DNA of 55,163 nucleotides from JADKFD01 sp050250665 (GCA_050250665.1 JBFWOF010000043.1:1-55163); one strand, 5' to 3'; numbered from the stretch's first letter, positions 1 to 7,313 are shown. A program made the numbers and translations. Notes: a model not told the origin generated them from the sequence alone.

Positions 1-127
1 GCCAGAACAAGGAGTATGAAACTTGGACCATTACACCGGATATGGATTTTGAGGTGTTTGGTAAGGTTCTTAGGGCATGGAAAGGCAGGAACTTCTGATA
101 ATCAGGGAGCGTATCAAATGTTTGGCA
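1..127. repeat. Terminal direct repeat, left copy (circular overlap)
   Basis: These 127 bases are identical to 55037-55163. The repeat starts exactly at the right edge of the second IS copy and holds the repressor tail and the start of the next gene. An exact 127-bp end overlap is what a circular path in a k=127 assembly graph leaves, so it most likely marks circularity, not a biological terminal repeat. Confidence 0.9.
3..98 (+). pseudogene. 3' fragment of the S24/CI-type repressor gene
   Basis: An open frame enters from the IS edge (circle junction) and ends at a TGA at 96-98, giving about 31 residues beginning QNKEYETW and ending LRAWKGRNF. This matches the usual last strand pair of S24-family phage repressors (a YESW-like element, then a G-x-V-x-x-x-W element). 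The 5' part lies at 50178-50762 and stops at the catalytic-lysine motif FIKRL. Roughly 15 codons normally found between the two parts are absent, so the IS event also removed sequence. It has no start of its own and should be non-functional. Confidence 0.75.
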
Positions 128-417
128 TTAGCAAGCACGCAAAAGAAGTAATAGGGCTTCTGTCTGACGGAGGGATTACACATTCCGAAGCCATGGTAGC
201 AATCGAGAAATATGACCGCATTATGCTTAGGTGGCAACTAACGGCTCTGTCTGTCGTAATTGCTGCTGCAATACTGACTTATGCCGCTACGCAAGATAAA
301 AAACAACGGTTTAAGAGCGGATCAGAATGCGTCATAGCTAAGATAAAGCCCGGCATGTCATCAGAGGCAGCGAGATTCATTCATATCGCATGTATGAGTG
401 AGTTTGGAGACTACTGA
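118..417 (+). CDS. Small membrane protein, unknown function
   Basis: 99 residues starting MFGISKHAKE. The ATG at 118 has a GGGAG ribosome site about 8 bases upstream, which favours it over the longer frame from 16, part of which is the repressor tail in another frame. One hydrophobic segment at about residues 42-58 suggests a single-pass inner-membrane protein with a soluble C-terminal half containing two cysteines. The stop overlaps the next start (TGATG), so the two genes are translationally coupled. It sits just downstream of the repressor, where lysogenic-conversion genes are common. No family recognised. Confidence 0.6.
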   Translation: MFGISKHAKEVIGLLSDGGITHSEAMVAIEKYDRIMLRWQLTALSVVIAAAILTYAATQDKKQRFKSGSECVIAKIKPGMSSEAARFIHIACMSEFGDY

Positions 418-716
418 TGGCCAATGAATACACCCTGCCAACGATATTAATTGTCGGCTCAATCATCGCAGCACCCTTTGTCGGGACTTCTGGCGGTCAC
501 CGGTATGACGATGGCGATGCCTACGAACCTGCAGAATATACGGCATCGGCGCCGGCATTCGATAACTGCAAGGATGATTGCTCAGGCCATCAGGCCGGCT
601 TTGAATGGGCCGAATCCAAGGGCATCACCGACCCCAGTGACTGCTCGGGTAACTCGCAATCCTTCATAGAGGGATGTCAGGTGTATGCCGAATCGGCGGC
701 AGGCGACGATAGCTAA
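417..716 (+). CDS. Small cysteine-containing exported-type protein, unknown
   Basis: 99 residues, coupled to the preceding gene through TGATG. The N-terminus (about residues 7-25) is hydrophobic and could be a signal or anchor. The rest is acidic with four cysteines (CKDDC, DCSG, EGC), a pattern suited to a periplasmic domain with disulfides. The segment around HQAGFEWAESKGITDPSDC resembles short phage and plasmid proteins of unknown role. No catalytic motif seen. Confidence 0.55.
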   Translation: MANEYTLPTILIVGSIIAAPFVGTSGGHRYDDGDAYEPAEYTASAPAFDNCKDDCSGHQAGFEWAESKGITDPSDCSGNSQSFIEGCQVYAESAAGDDS

Positions 717-783
717 TCCATTGGGACGGCTGATGACGTTCGCCGATAGTCTGTCATAGCAAAAAACAAGAAGAAGCCCGATA

Positions 784-1701
784 ATGCCAGACATGAGCAC
801 CCATTTCCGTATCACCTACGATGGCACCGCACTCCAGACGCATGAGATGGAAGTGCGACAGCTTGCGCCTGCCCTTCATGCGCTGGGCGACCTGCTGGAG
901 TCTGCCAACCATGTCGTAGGCAGCAGCCGGGGGAAGGTGGCTGTCAACGTCAAGGGCTCATTCAAAACTGGCAGCTTTGGCATTGATATAGCGCTGGTTC
1001 AGTCTATTACAGACCAGATGATTGACCTGCTGACCACTCGGGAGACACAGGCGACAGCCACTCTCCTGGCACTACTGGGGCTCTCCGCCAAGGATGCGGC
1101 AAAGAGCGTCAGCAATGGCCTGATCGGCGTGGTTCGATGGCTGCGTGGCAGGCGTATTGTCACCGTCACCACCCTTGATGATGGCTTGGTCAAGATTGAG
1201 ACAGACGACGACTCCATCATCACTGAGCTTCAAGTGCTGGCCCTTTTGAAGGATGCCGCCACCATGAAGGCATTGCAGGGCGTGATCCATGACCCCTTGC
1301 AAAACGATGGCATTGACTCCTTCGCCAGCGGCACCGATGACGCCATAGAGTGCGGCATCACCAAGGAAGAGTCCGCCTGGTTTGCCTATGTAGAGCGCGA
1401 TGCTGAACCGTTGAACTCCTATGAGCGCGAGTGCTGGTTATTGATCGAATCGCCCTCCTTCAAGGATGGCAACAAATGGAAGGTATCTGATGGCAGTGTG
1501 ACCTTTCATGCCGCCATTGAGGATGCCGATTTCCTGCAGAAGATCGAGGATGGCATTGAGCGCTTCGGGAAAGGCGACCGACTTCATGTGGTTCTACGAG
1601 TCGACCAGTCGCAAACCCCCAGCCGCCTGATGACCGAGTACGCCATTACCAGCGTCATGGAGCATAAGGCTCCATTCAAGCAAGAGCGGCTGATCCCCTA
1701 A
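784..1701 (+). CDS. Hypothetical protein, 305 aa
   Basis: Soluble protein of 305 residues starting MPDMSTHFRI; an alternative ATG lies three codons later. The N-terminal 100 residues read like a mixed alpha/beta domain, followed by a hydrophobic helical stretch (about 95-125, ATLLALLGLSAKDAAK) and a C-terminal beta-rich region with an RLHVVLRV strand. A strong terminator follows within 5 bases, so it ends its own transcription unit. Its place beside the repressor and a toxin-antitoxin pair makes a lysogeny-expressed accessory role (superinfection immunity or defence) possible, but this is inference. No family recognised. Confidence 0.7.
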   Translation: MPDMSTHFRITYDGTALQTHEMEVRQLAPALHALGDLLESANHVVGSSRGKVAVNVKGSFKTGSFGIDIALVQSITDQMIDLLTTRETQATATLLALLGLSAKDAAKSVSNGLIGVVRWLRGRRIVTVTTLDDGLVKIETDDDSIITELQVLALLKDAATMKALQGVIHDPLQNDGIDSFASGTDDAIECGITKEESAWFAYVERDAEPLNSYERECWLLIESPSFKDGNKWKVSDGSVTFHAAIEDADFLQKIEDGIERFGKGDRLHVVLRVDQSQTPSRLMTEYAITSVMEHKAPFKQERLIP

Positions 1702-1704
1702 CTA

Positions 1705-1730
1705 AAAAGCCCGGCAGTGCCGGGCTTTTC
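1705..1730 (+). terminator. Rho-independent terminator
   Basis: AGCCCGGCA/TGCCGGGCT stem with a one-base loop, preceded by AAAA and followed by TTTTC, immediately after the stop of the 305-aa gene. Confidence 0.9.
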
Positions 1731-1845
1731 TTTACTTTCCGCCTTCGTTCGTTGAGGGCTGCCGATTGGCGGCCGAAGAGTATGCTGATTACCTCACAGA
1801 GGATGCAGTCCGCCAGATTGGCTACTGAGCGAACGCGCACCAAAT

Positions 1846-1872
1846 AAAAAGGCCAGCTAATGCTGGCCTTTT
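1846..1872. terminator. Bidirectional terminator between convergent genes
   Basis: AAAAGGCCAGC-TAAT-GCTGGCCTTTT is a perfect hairpin flanked by an A-run and a T-run, so it can end transcription on both strands. It touches the stop codon of the minus-strand hicA-like gene and also insulates the plus-strand genes. Confidence 0.9.
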
Positions 1873-2113
1873 AATACTTACTGCATTTCTCTAGGAAATC
1901 CCTTCGGCTCATCCCAGCCTGCTTTGCCATGGACGAAACCAGGGTATCCCCAAATGGGGCCTTTGGGCAATCTACAGTGACCTTTCGATAGCTGCCATTG
2001 TAGTTGTAGTGAACATAGTGCTCGTGTGACCCCTTGCCGTCTCGATGGGCAAATCCTTCGGCAAGCAGCATGGCCTTGACCTGTTTACAGGTCGGTGGCG
2101 CATGCCTCAACAA
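1871..2113 (-). CDS. hicA: HicA-like toxin
   Basis: 80 residues. HicA toxins are small double-stranded-RNA-binding-fold mRNA interferases; the catalytic histidine sits in a G-S-H motif, here KGSHEHY with His about residue 30, after a basic helix (CKQVKAMLLAEGF). The C-terminal segment with TLVSSMAKQAGMSRRDFLE matches the family's final helix. The start overlaps the upstream gene's end by 7 bases, giving an antitoxin-first order, the reverse of the classical hicA-hicB layout. Its likely role is plasmid/prophage stabilisation or phage exclusion. Confidence 0.75.
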   Translation of the reverse strand: MLRHAPPTCKQVKAMLLAEGFAHRDGKGSHEHYVHYNYNGSYRKVTVDCPKAPFGDTLVSSMAKQAGMSRRDFLEKCSKY

Positions 2114-2442
2114 GGAGTAAGCGGAAGAGTCTCAGTAAACAGCCTGCCCATGCCGTCCCTTAGCTTCAGCTTTGATGCTTCCAGAGCGAGATTAAACTTG
2201 ATCCAGTAGTAATGAAGGAACTGAGAAAGCGGAGCCTTTCTCGACAGCAAATACTCAGCATGCTTGCTATCAACAGTTACGGCCTCGCGAACGTAGTCTG
2301 CAATTTGATCGTGAAGACGACGCTTTACATCGCTGTATTTCTCTCCCTGAACCGCAAGGCACAAATCAAGACACACAGCATACCATTGGCCATCACCCGC
2401 CCTATAAGCGTAGCAGCGCAGCAGTAGATTATTTGGCTTCAT
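2107..2442 (-). CDS. hicB: HicB-like antitoxin
   Basis: 111 residues. The first ~60 (YRAGDGQWYAVCLDLCLAVQ, then a DVKRRLHDQI helix) match the HicB partial RNase-H-like fold that binds HicA. No C-terminal helix-turn-helix or ribbon-helix-helix is evident, so autoregulation may rely on another factor. A good ribosome site (GGAGAGGAG) precedes the ATG. It is the first gene of a two-gene operon, divergent from the early plus-strand genes. Confidence 0.65.
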   Translation of the reverse strand: MKPNNLLLRCYAYRAGDGQWYAVCLDLCLAVQGEKYSDVKRRLHDQIADYVREAVTVDSKHAEYLLSRKAPLSQFLHYYWIKFNLALEASKLKLRDGMGRLFTETLPLTPC

Positions 2443-2463
2443 GGGTTCTCCTCTCCGAATGAG

Positions 2464-2473
2464 AGTATAGCAG
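2464..2473 (-). promoter_or_regulatory. Candidate promoter of the hicBA-like operon
   Basis: Read on the minus strand, TGC-TATACT forms an extended -10 element about 22 bases upstream of the hicB-like start; the -35 region (CTGGCT-like) is weak. Confidence 0.4.
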
Positions 2474-2576
2474 CCTGCTAACGCAGAGCCAGCTCCCGTC
2501 CATCGCCAAAGACAGCCCGCTCACGAACGCCAACAACCAGTAACGAACACTACCGTTCGTCGGAGCCCCCAAAAAG

Positions 2577-2616
2577 TTTACCCGTGAGTATTGTCGAATA
2601 ATGTTACCCGTGGTAA
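2577..2616 (+). promoter_or_regulatory. Candidate left operator/promoter (OL/PL-like)
   Basis: Two related sites, TTTACCCGTGAG (2577-2588) and GTTACCCGTGGT (2603-2614), lie 26 bases apart. The second sits in the perfect palindrome TTACC-CGT-GGTAA. They resemble TTTACACATAGG and TTTACCCAAAGG in the cro-repressor intergenic region. A -35-like TTTACC (2577) and -10-like TAATGT (2599) with a 16-base spacer overlap the sites. This fits a repressor-controlled start of the plus-strand early operon; it is inferred from similarity only. Confidence 0.45.
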
Positions 2617-2780
2617 ATACGTCCATCGAAGCACAGACAAGAGTCGCCGCCGTGATGGACGCCAAAGGACACCTTCCCTTCCTCGATCTGCAAGAGGACG
2701 ACCGCCTAGAAGCCCTGCGCGAGGAACGCGCCGAGCAGACCCGGGAAGACGCCGCACTGCTGGACTGGATTGAGGACTGA
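2601..2780 (+). CDS. Small early protein, unknown
   Basis: 59 residues from the ATG at 2601, or 41 from the ATG at 2655. Neither start has a clear ribosome site. If the adjacent promoter call is right, the transcript would begin near 2611, which would favour 2655. The product is acidic and helical (LDLQEDDRLEALREERAEQT). It ends four bases before the next gene, so it heads the early operon. No family recognised. Confidence 0.5.
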   Translation: MLPVVNTSIEAQTRVAAVMDAKGHLPFLDLQEDDRLEALREERAEQTREDAALLDWIED

Positions 2781-2783
2781 TCC

Positions 2784-3191
2784 ATGAACCAGCACCTGAT
2801 CACCTATGCCGAATACCTCGAAATCTGCGCCTTCCGCATTGATTCAGACCTGAAGTATGTGGATCGCGGCTTCGGGGCGGCACGCAGCCAGGCACATCAG
2901 GAATACGCCTTCCTGGCTGACAAAGCCAAGCGCCTGCGTCTGGCTGCCCGTACCCCTGAGCAGATCATTGCCGACGAGGCTGCTGAAAAACGTCGGGCCG
3001 AATACATCGCTGGAGGCCGTGCCCGGCACGAGGCCCGTCTGGACGAAATCTTTGTTGATGCCGCTTTCCCCCTCTTTGAGCGCATGAAGCTCGAAGGACT
3101 CGGAACCCCCCAGTTTTTTGCAGCGAAGTACCACCGGCACCTGCCGGCACTGGAAGCAATGTTCAAGGAAAAACACAAGGAGGCAGCATGA
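2784..3191 (+). CDS. Hypothetical early protein, 135 aa
   Basis: A mostly helical, charged protein of 135 residues without membrane segments or recognised motifs; residues about 45-80 (FLADKAKRLRLAARTPEQII) may form a coiled coil. It overlaps the next start by 4 bases (ATGA) and belongs to a run of short genes leading into the recombination genes. Confidence 0.6.
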   Translation: MNQHLITYAEYLEICAFRIDSDLKYVDRGFGAARSQAHQEYAFLADKAKRLRLAARTPEQIIADEAAEKRRAEYIAGGRARHEARLDEIFVDAAFPLFERMKLEGLGTPQFFAAKYHRHLPALEAMFKEKHKEAA

Positions 3192-3364
3192 AGCTCTCGC
3201 TCAAGGTCATTCTGAATGACCCCGCCATCAGCGACGAAACCAAGCAGATGGCCATCGAACACGAAGCCGCGGTGCAGTGGTATCTGGCCGCCTGCGATGC
3301 CACGGCCTACCGCATTGACTGGTCGCCCATTCGCCCGCAGCAGCAGATGAAGGTGGCGGCATGA
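3188..3364 (+). CDS. Small early protein, 58 aa
   Basis: Starts MKLSLKVILN with ATGA overlap to the upstream stop and the AGGAGG-like site AAGGAGGCAGC just before it. It ends in ATGA overlap with the following gene. Fifty-eight residues, no recognised domain. The tight overlaps on both sides are the main support. Confidence 0.6.
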   Translation: MKLSLKVILNDPAISDETKQMAIEHEAAVQWYLAACDATAYRIDWSPIRPQQQMKVAA

Positions 3365-3516
3365 ACGTCATTCGCTACCGCGCCCCCGATGGCGCCATCC
3401 ACTCCCTGCCTCGCGGTCTGAAGCTGGCTGATGCCGTGAAGCAGCTCCGCACCAATGGCATCAAGCTCACTGGCCTCCTCGTAGACGGCCTGTGGCAAGC
3501 CAGGAGCATTCACTGA
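3361..3516 (+). CDS. Small early protein, 51 aa
   Basis: Starts MNVIRYRAPD, overlapping the previous stop (ATGA) and the next start (TGATG). Fifty-one residues with a likely beta hairpin, then a helix (LKLADAVKQLRTNGIK). It resembles short phage proteins of unknown role in early operons. Confidence 0.55.
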   Translation: MNVIRYRAPDGAIHSLPRGLKLADAVKQLRTNGIKLTGLLVDGLWQARSIH

Positions 3517-3725
3517 TGACCCTGATCCTCGCATACGACCGCGTCGAGCGGGCAAGCCAGCACAGTGATGGCCGGATGGTCGCCGAGTGGCAGATGGCCG
3601 TTCACAAGGCGCCAGTCATGCCGCACAGCATCAGCGAACTGGAAAAGGGCAAGCGCTGGCAGCGCAAGAGTGTCGGCAAGGCCGGCGTTGTACTGGAAAC
3701 GTGGCGCCTGATCGAAGCCGCATAA
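3516..3725 (+). CDS. Small early protein, 69 aa
   Basis: Starts MTLILAYDRV; this ATG is preferred over the earlier in-frame ATG at 3492 because it overlaps the upstream stop as TGATG. Basic C-terminal part (GKRWQRKSVGKAG). Unknown function; position directly before recT suggests it belongs to the recombination operon. Confidence 0.55.
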   Translation: MTLILAYDRVERASQHSDGRMVAEWQMAVHKAPVMPHSISELEKGKRWQRKSVGKAGVVLETWRLIEAA

Positions 3726-3739
3726 CTGAGGAATCCAAA

Positions 3740-4492
3740 ATGAATATGCCCGTAGCAAAGCAGCAATTCTCACTGGCGCCGCAGAGCATCGAAGAAGCCA
3801 TGCGCTTCGCCGACATGATGAGCAAGTCCAACCTGGTGCCGAAGGACTTTTCCGGCAATCCGGGAAACATTCTGGTCGCAATTCAATGGGGCATGGAGCT
3901 TGGCCTTCAGCCGATGCAGGCCATGCAGAACATTGCGGTCATCAATGGCCGCCCTTCGCTCTGGGGTGATGCTGTTATCGCCTTGGTGAAGTCCTCGCCG
4001 GCCTGTGAATACGTTGTCGAGGAAACCAGCGATGACGCTGCTGTCTGCCGCGTGAAGCGCCATGGCGAGCCGGAACAGTCCCGCACCTTCACCAAGGCCG
4101 ATGCGCTCAAGGCTGGTCTGCTGAACAAGCAAGGCCCGTGGTCACAGTACCCGAAGCGCATGCTGCAGATGCGTGCCCGCTCCTGGGCACTGCGTGACGT
4201 ATTCCCTGATGTGCTGCGCGGCATGCCGATTGCCGAGGAACTGCAGGACATGGTGCCAGCCAAGGACATGGGTGCCGCTGATGTGGTGGCTCGTGAGCCT
4301 GCGCAGCTTGACTACCCGGAAACCGACTTCGAAAAGAACTTCCCCACATGGGAAAAGGCCGTCCTTGCCGGAAAGCTGACGCCCGCTGGCGTGATCGCCA
4401 AGGCAAAAACCAAAGGCAGCCTCTCGGATGAGCAGATTGCCAAAATCAGCGCTATCGGCGCACCCACCAGCGAGCAGGAGCACGCAGAATGA
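3740..4492 (+). CDS. recT: RecT-family single-strand annealing protein
   Basis: 250 residues. RecT proteins coat ssDNA left by an exonuclease and anneal it to complementary strands during phage recombination. Family hallmarks seen here are the conserved block LGLQPMQAMQNIAVINGRPS at about residues 54-73, followed by WGDA, and the basic helix PKRMLQMRARSWALRDVFPD at about 138-157. The ATG at 3740 follows GAGGAATCC; the longer in-frame upstream extension runs across the preceding gene and is rejected. It overlaps the YqaJ exonuclease start by 4 bases, the classic exonuclease-annealase pair (here annealase first). Confidence 0.88.
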   Translation: MNMPVAKQQFSLAPQSIEEAMRFADMMSKSNLVPKDFSGNPGNILVAIQWGMELGLQPMQAMQNIAVINGRPSLWGDAVIALVKSSPACEYVVEETSDDAAVCRVKRHGEPEQSRTFTKADALKAGLLNKQGPWSQYPKRMLQMRARSWALRDVFPDVLRGMPIAEELQDMVPAKDMGAADVVAREPAQLDYPETDFEKNFPTWEKAVLAGKLTPAGVIAKAKTKGSLSDEQIAKISAIGAPTSEQEHAE

Positions 4493-6084
4493 AAGTCATC
4501 GAAGGGTTGATTCAGGGAAGCCCGGAATGGCATGCCCACCGCGCCAATCACAACAACGCCAGCGAAGCTGCTGCCGTGTTCGACCAGCACAAGTACATGA
4601 GTCGCGCCGAGTTGCTGCGCTTGAAGTCTGGCGGCATTGAAAAGGAAGCGAATGACTTCCAGCAGGCCGCTTTTGATCGCGGCCATGAAACCGAGGCACT
4701 GGCCCGCCCATTGGTCGAAGCCATTATTGGCGAAGACCTGTACCCGGTGTCGGCCACTGATAATGATGGCTGGCTGGCTGCTTCTTTCGACGGCATCACC
4801 ATTGGTGATGACATCGTGTTTGAACATAAGCTGCTGAATGCTGATCTGGTTGCCCAGGTAAAGGCCAAAGAACTGGAGCCGCACTACTACTGGCAGCTGG
4901 AGCAGCAGCTGCTGATCAGTGGCGCCGAAAAGGCCATCTTTGTCACCTCCGATGGCACTGCCGAAAACCTGCACTGGATGGAATACCGCCCTGTTGCTGG
5001 TCGTGCCGAGCAACTGATTGCTGCATGGAAGCAGTTTGATGCCGATCTGGCCGCCTATGTCCCTGAAGCCCCCAAGGTGGAAGTGATTGGCCGCGCCCCG
5101 GACGACCTGCCTGCCCTGCGCATCGACGTTAAGGCCATGGTCAGCGCTCCGGATCTGGAGTCCTTCAAGAATCAGGCACTGGCTGTATTCAAGGGCATCA
5201 ATCGTGACCTGCAGTCCGATGAGGACTTTGCCAACGCCGAAAAGACGGTGAAATGGTGCAAGGGGATCGAGGACAAGCTGTCGGCCACCAAGGAAAACGC
5301 CCTCTCGCAGACCGCCGACCTTGATCTGGTGCTGCGCACCCTGGACGCACTGAGCGCAGAAGCCCGCACGACCCGTCTGGAGCTGGACAAGCTGGTCAAG
5401 GCGCGCAAGGAAGCTGTGCGCATCGAGATTCTGAACGCCGCCAAGCAGTCCCTGTTCGATCACATGGAGGCGCTGAATGCCCGCCTTGGCGGAAAGATCC
5501 GTCTGCCGGCTATTACCGCCGACTTTGCTGGCGTGATGAAGGGGCTCAAGACCGTCGCCAGCCTGAAGAATGCCTGCGACACCGAACTAGCCCGCGTGAA
5601 GATCGAAAGCAGCCAGGTCGCTGATGCCATGGAACTGAACCTGAAATCGCTGCGCGAGCATGCCGCTGGCTTTGAACACCTGTTTGCCGATGCCCAGCAG
5701 CTGGTGATGAAGGCCAATGACGACCTGGTTGCGGTCATCAAGAACCGCATCAGCGAGCACAAGGCCGCTGAAGAAGCTCGCATCGAGGCTGAATTGAAGC
5801 GCCGACAGGAGCAGGAGCGCCTGCGTGCCGAAGAGGCTGACAAGGCGACCCAGCAGCAGGAGCCGGCACAGCCCGAAGCTACTGCGCCTGTGGCTTCTGC
5901 TCCCGTCGAACCGGCGCAGGTGGCGCCAGTTGCCGCTGCAACCAAGACCGTCGAAAAGACCAAGCCCGCCAGCAACCGCCCCAGCGATGCACAGCTGCGC
6001 AAGGTCATTGCAGAGCAGTTCGGCGTTACCGAAGAAAAGGCTGATGCCTGGCTGCGCGAATACGGCTTCGTCTCTGCTGCTTGA
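4489..6084 (+). CDS. YqaJ-type exonuclease with long C-terminal extension
   Basis: 531 residues. Residues 1 to about 200 form a YqaJ/lambda-exonuclease-type nuclease: GHETE at 65-69, catalytic Asp about 101 (SFDG), Glu112-x-Lys114 (FEHK), and the QLEQQ motif about 136-140. It should degrade one strand from dsDNA ends to feed the neighbouring RecT. The remaining ~330 residues are helical and coiled-coil-like, with a Pro/Ala/Glu linker (about 455-490) and a final ~35-residue alpha domain (QLRKVIAEQFGVTEEKADAW). The extension is much longer than in a plain YqaJ protein of about 200-250 aa and resembles exonuclease fusions seen in other phages; its role is unknown. Confidence 0.85.
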   Translation: MKVIEGLIQGSPEWHAHRANHNNASEAAAVFDQHKYMSRAELLRLKSGGIEKEANDFQQAAFDRGHETEALARPLVEAIIGEDLYPVSATDNDGWLAASFDGITIGDDIVFEHKLLNADLVAQVKAKELEPHYYWQLEQQLLISGAEKAIFVTSDGTAENLHWMEYRPVAGRAEQLIAAWKQFDADLAAYVPEAPKVEVIGRAPDDLPALRIDVKAMVSAPDLESFKNQALAVFKGINRDLQSDEDFANAEKTVKWCKGIEDKLSATKENALSQTADLDLVLRTLDALSAEARTTRLELDKLVKARKEAVRIEILNAAKQSLFDHMEALNARLGGKIRLPAITADFAGVMKGLKTVASLKNACDTELARVKIESSQVADAMELNLKSLREHAAGFEHLFADAQQLVMKANDDLVAVIKNRISEHKAAEEARIEAELKRRQEQERLRAEEADKATQQQEPAQPEATAPVASAPVEPAQVAPVAAATKTVEKTKPASNRPSDAQLRKVIAEQFGVTEEKADAWLREYGFVSAA

Positions 6085-6167
6085 TCCGAAACAGCACAAC
6101 AGCCCCTATCAGTCCCTCCTTCAGGCAGCCCTGCGGGAGGGTCAGAGACAACACAGAGGAATCAGCC

Positions 6168-6353
6168 ATGTCTGATGCATTGCTGGACATCAAAAAGGTC
6201 AAGGACAAGGTGTCCATGGGCACGACCAAGATTTATGGCCTGATCAAGGAGGGCCACTTCCCCAAGCAGATCAAGGTCGGCCGCGACTCCCTGTGGTCTG
6301 AGGCTGAGATTGACAAGTGGATCGAGAAACAGAAGCAGAACAGGGCTGCATAA
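6168..6353 (+). CDS. AlpA-family helix-turn-helix regulator
   Basis: 61 residues. AlpA-like proteins are small winged-helix/MerR-type regulators. The pattern VSMGTTKIYGLIKEGHFPKQ, then SLWSEAEIDKWIE, gives the recognition helix, wing and closing helix. ATG at 6168 with AGAGGAATC upstream. It lies between the recombination genes and the DGR cassette and could control either; no target can be named. Confidence 0.8.
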   Translation: MSDALLDIKKVKDKVSMGTTKIYGLIKEGHFPKQIKVGRDSLWSEAEIDKWIEKQKQNRAA

Positions 6354-6384
6354 ATACCAATTCACCAAACAAGGAAACGAAAAT

Positions 6385-6909
6385 ATGAACCTTCTGAAAT
6401 TTGATCCTGCAACGGGCAATGAAAATCCCTACCCGTCCCATCCGGACCAGTACCGTAAACACCACGGACAGGTGGCATGGGTGTTCAACCCGTACACCGG
6501 AAAGGCGCGTGATGCGCGTGACATTGGCGCTGACACCTTTGGCCTGCTGATCGAAGCACCTGCCGCAAACGATGCCAGTACGCCTGCGTCCACGCTGGAG
6601 TGGAGCCACACGCTGCTGGATGGCAAGTCCGTCAGCTATGAAGCTGCCGAGAAGGCTGTTGCAGAGCTTGGCGATGGCTGGCGTCTGCCGACCCGTCAGG
6701 AGCTGGAATCCATTCTGGACCTGTCGCGTCACGACCCGGCTATCGACACCGACAAGTTCCCGGACACTAAGAGCGCCTACTACTGGACCAGCTCTCCGTG
6801 CGCCTGGAATTCGTCCGCCGTCTGGGTGGTCGGCTTCAGCTACGGCCATGTCGTCGTCAACGGCCGCCTCAGCTTCTGCTGTGTCCGTGCCGTTCGTTCC
6901 GGTCAGTAA
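6385..6909 (+). CDS. DGR target protein 1, DUF1566/C-type-lectin fold
   Basis: 174 residues; ATG at 6385 with AAGGAA upstream. Residues about 1-60 form an extension absent from the two following paralogues (VFNPYTGKARDARDIGADTF). Residues about 70-174 are a DUF1566 (Lcl C-terminal) domain, a formylglycine-generating-enzyme/C-type-lectin-like fold used as a DGR target: GDGWRLPTRQELESILD, YYWTSSPCAW, AVWVV and the closing CCVRAVRSGQ. The last 31 codons are variable repeat VR1, so 11 surface positions are designed to vary. No signal peptide seen; the binding partner is unknown. Confidence 0.88.
   Translation: MNLLKFDPATGNENPYPSHPDQYRKHHGQVAWVFNPYTGKARDARDIGADTFGLLIEAPAANDASTPASTLEWSHTLLDGKSVSYEAAEKAVAELGDGWRLPTRQELESILDLSRHDPAIDTDKFPDTKSAYYWTSSPCAWNSSAVWVVGFSYGHVVVNGRLSFCCVRAVRSGQ
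6814..6906 (+). repeat. DGR variable repeat VR1
   Basis: 93-bp match to the template repeat at 8239-8331. Within the core, 14 bases differ; 13 of these are at template adenines. The exception is a G-to-T at 6874 (template GAC, here TTC). Outside the 45-bp core only the final base triplet differs (CAG here, GAG in the template), as expected of IMH versus IMH*. Confidence 0.93.
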
Positions 6910-6944
6910 TTTCTGTTTTCTGTTTTTATCTCAGGAGTAACACC

Positions 6945-7313
6945 ATGCAGCGTTTTATCGATAACGGCGACAACACCGTCACTGACACAAAGACTGGCCT
7001 CATCTGGACGAAGAACACCGTCGCCAAGGACGTGGACTTTGCCGATGCCGAAAAGGCAGTGGCTGAACTCGGCGAAGGCTGGCGCATTCCCACCGTTGAC
7101 GAGCTGGCCACGCTCGTTGATCGCACCCGCTACGAACCCGCCATTGATGTCGAGGCTTTCCCGGATACCGCCAACGACTGGTACTGGACGCAGACGCCAT
7201 GTGCATGGGCAGAGAAGTCCGCCGTCTGGGTGGTCGGCTTCAGCTACGGCCATGTCGTCGTCAACGGCCGCAACCGCGGCTGCTGTGTCCGTGCCGTTCG
7301 TTCCGGTCAGTAA
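6945..7313 (+). CDS. DGR target protein 2, DUF1566 domain
   Basis: 122 residues, start MQRFIDNGDN with ribosome site AGGAG 7 bases upstream. It is a minimal DUF1566 unit: TDTKTGLIWTKN, EGWRIPTVDELATLVD, DWYWTQTPCAW, AVWVV, CCVRAVRSGQ. The first ~97 residues equal those of target 3. Without signal peptide, membrane segment or tail-attachment domain, it may be a small display subunit that docks on another virion or cell-surface protein; that is inference. Confidence 0.88.
   Translation: MQRFIDNGDNTVTDTKTGLIWTKNTVAKDVDFADAEKAVAELGEGWRIPTVDELATLVDRTRYEPAIDVEAFPDTANDWYWTQTPCAWAEKSAVWVVGFSYGHVVVNGRNRGCCVRAVRSGQ
7218..7310 (+). repeat. DGR variable repeat VR2
   Basis: 93-bp match to the template with 12 core substitutions, all at template adenines. 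The first eight variable codons (GGC AGC TAC CAT GTC GTC AAC GGC) are the same as in VR1, and only the last three differ, so VR1 and VR2 share a mutated haplotype. Confidence 0.93.

Noticed and set aside
1766..1828. Possible remnant reading EGCRLAAEEYADYLTEDAVR before a TGA
   Set aside because: About 20 codons between two terminators with no start or ribosome site; could be a gene fragment but cannot be supported.
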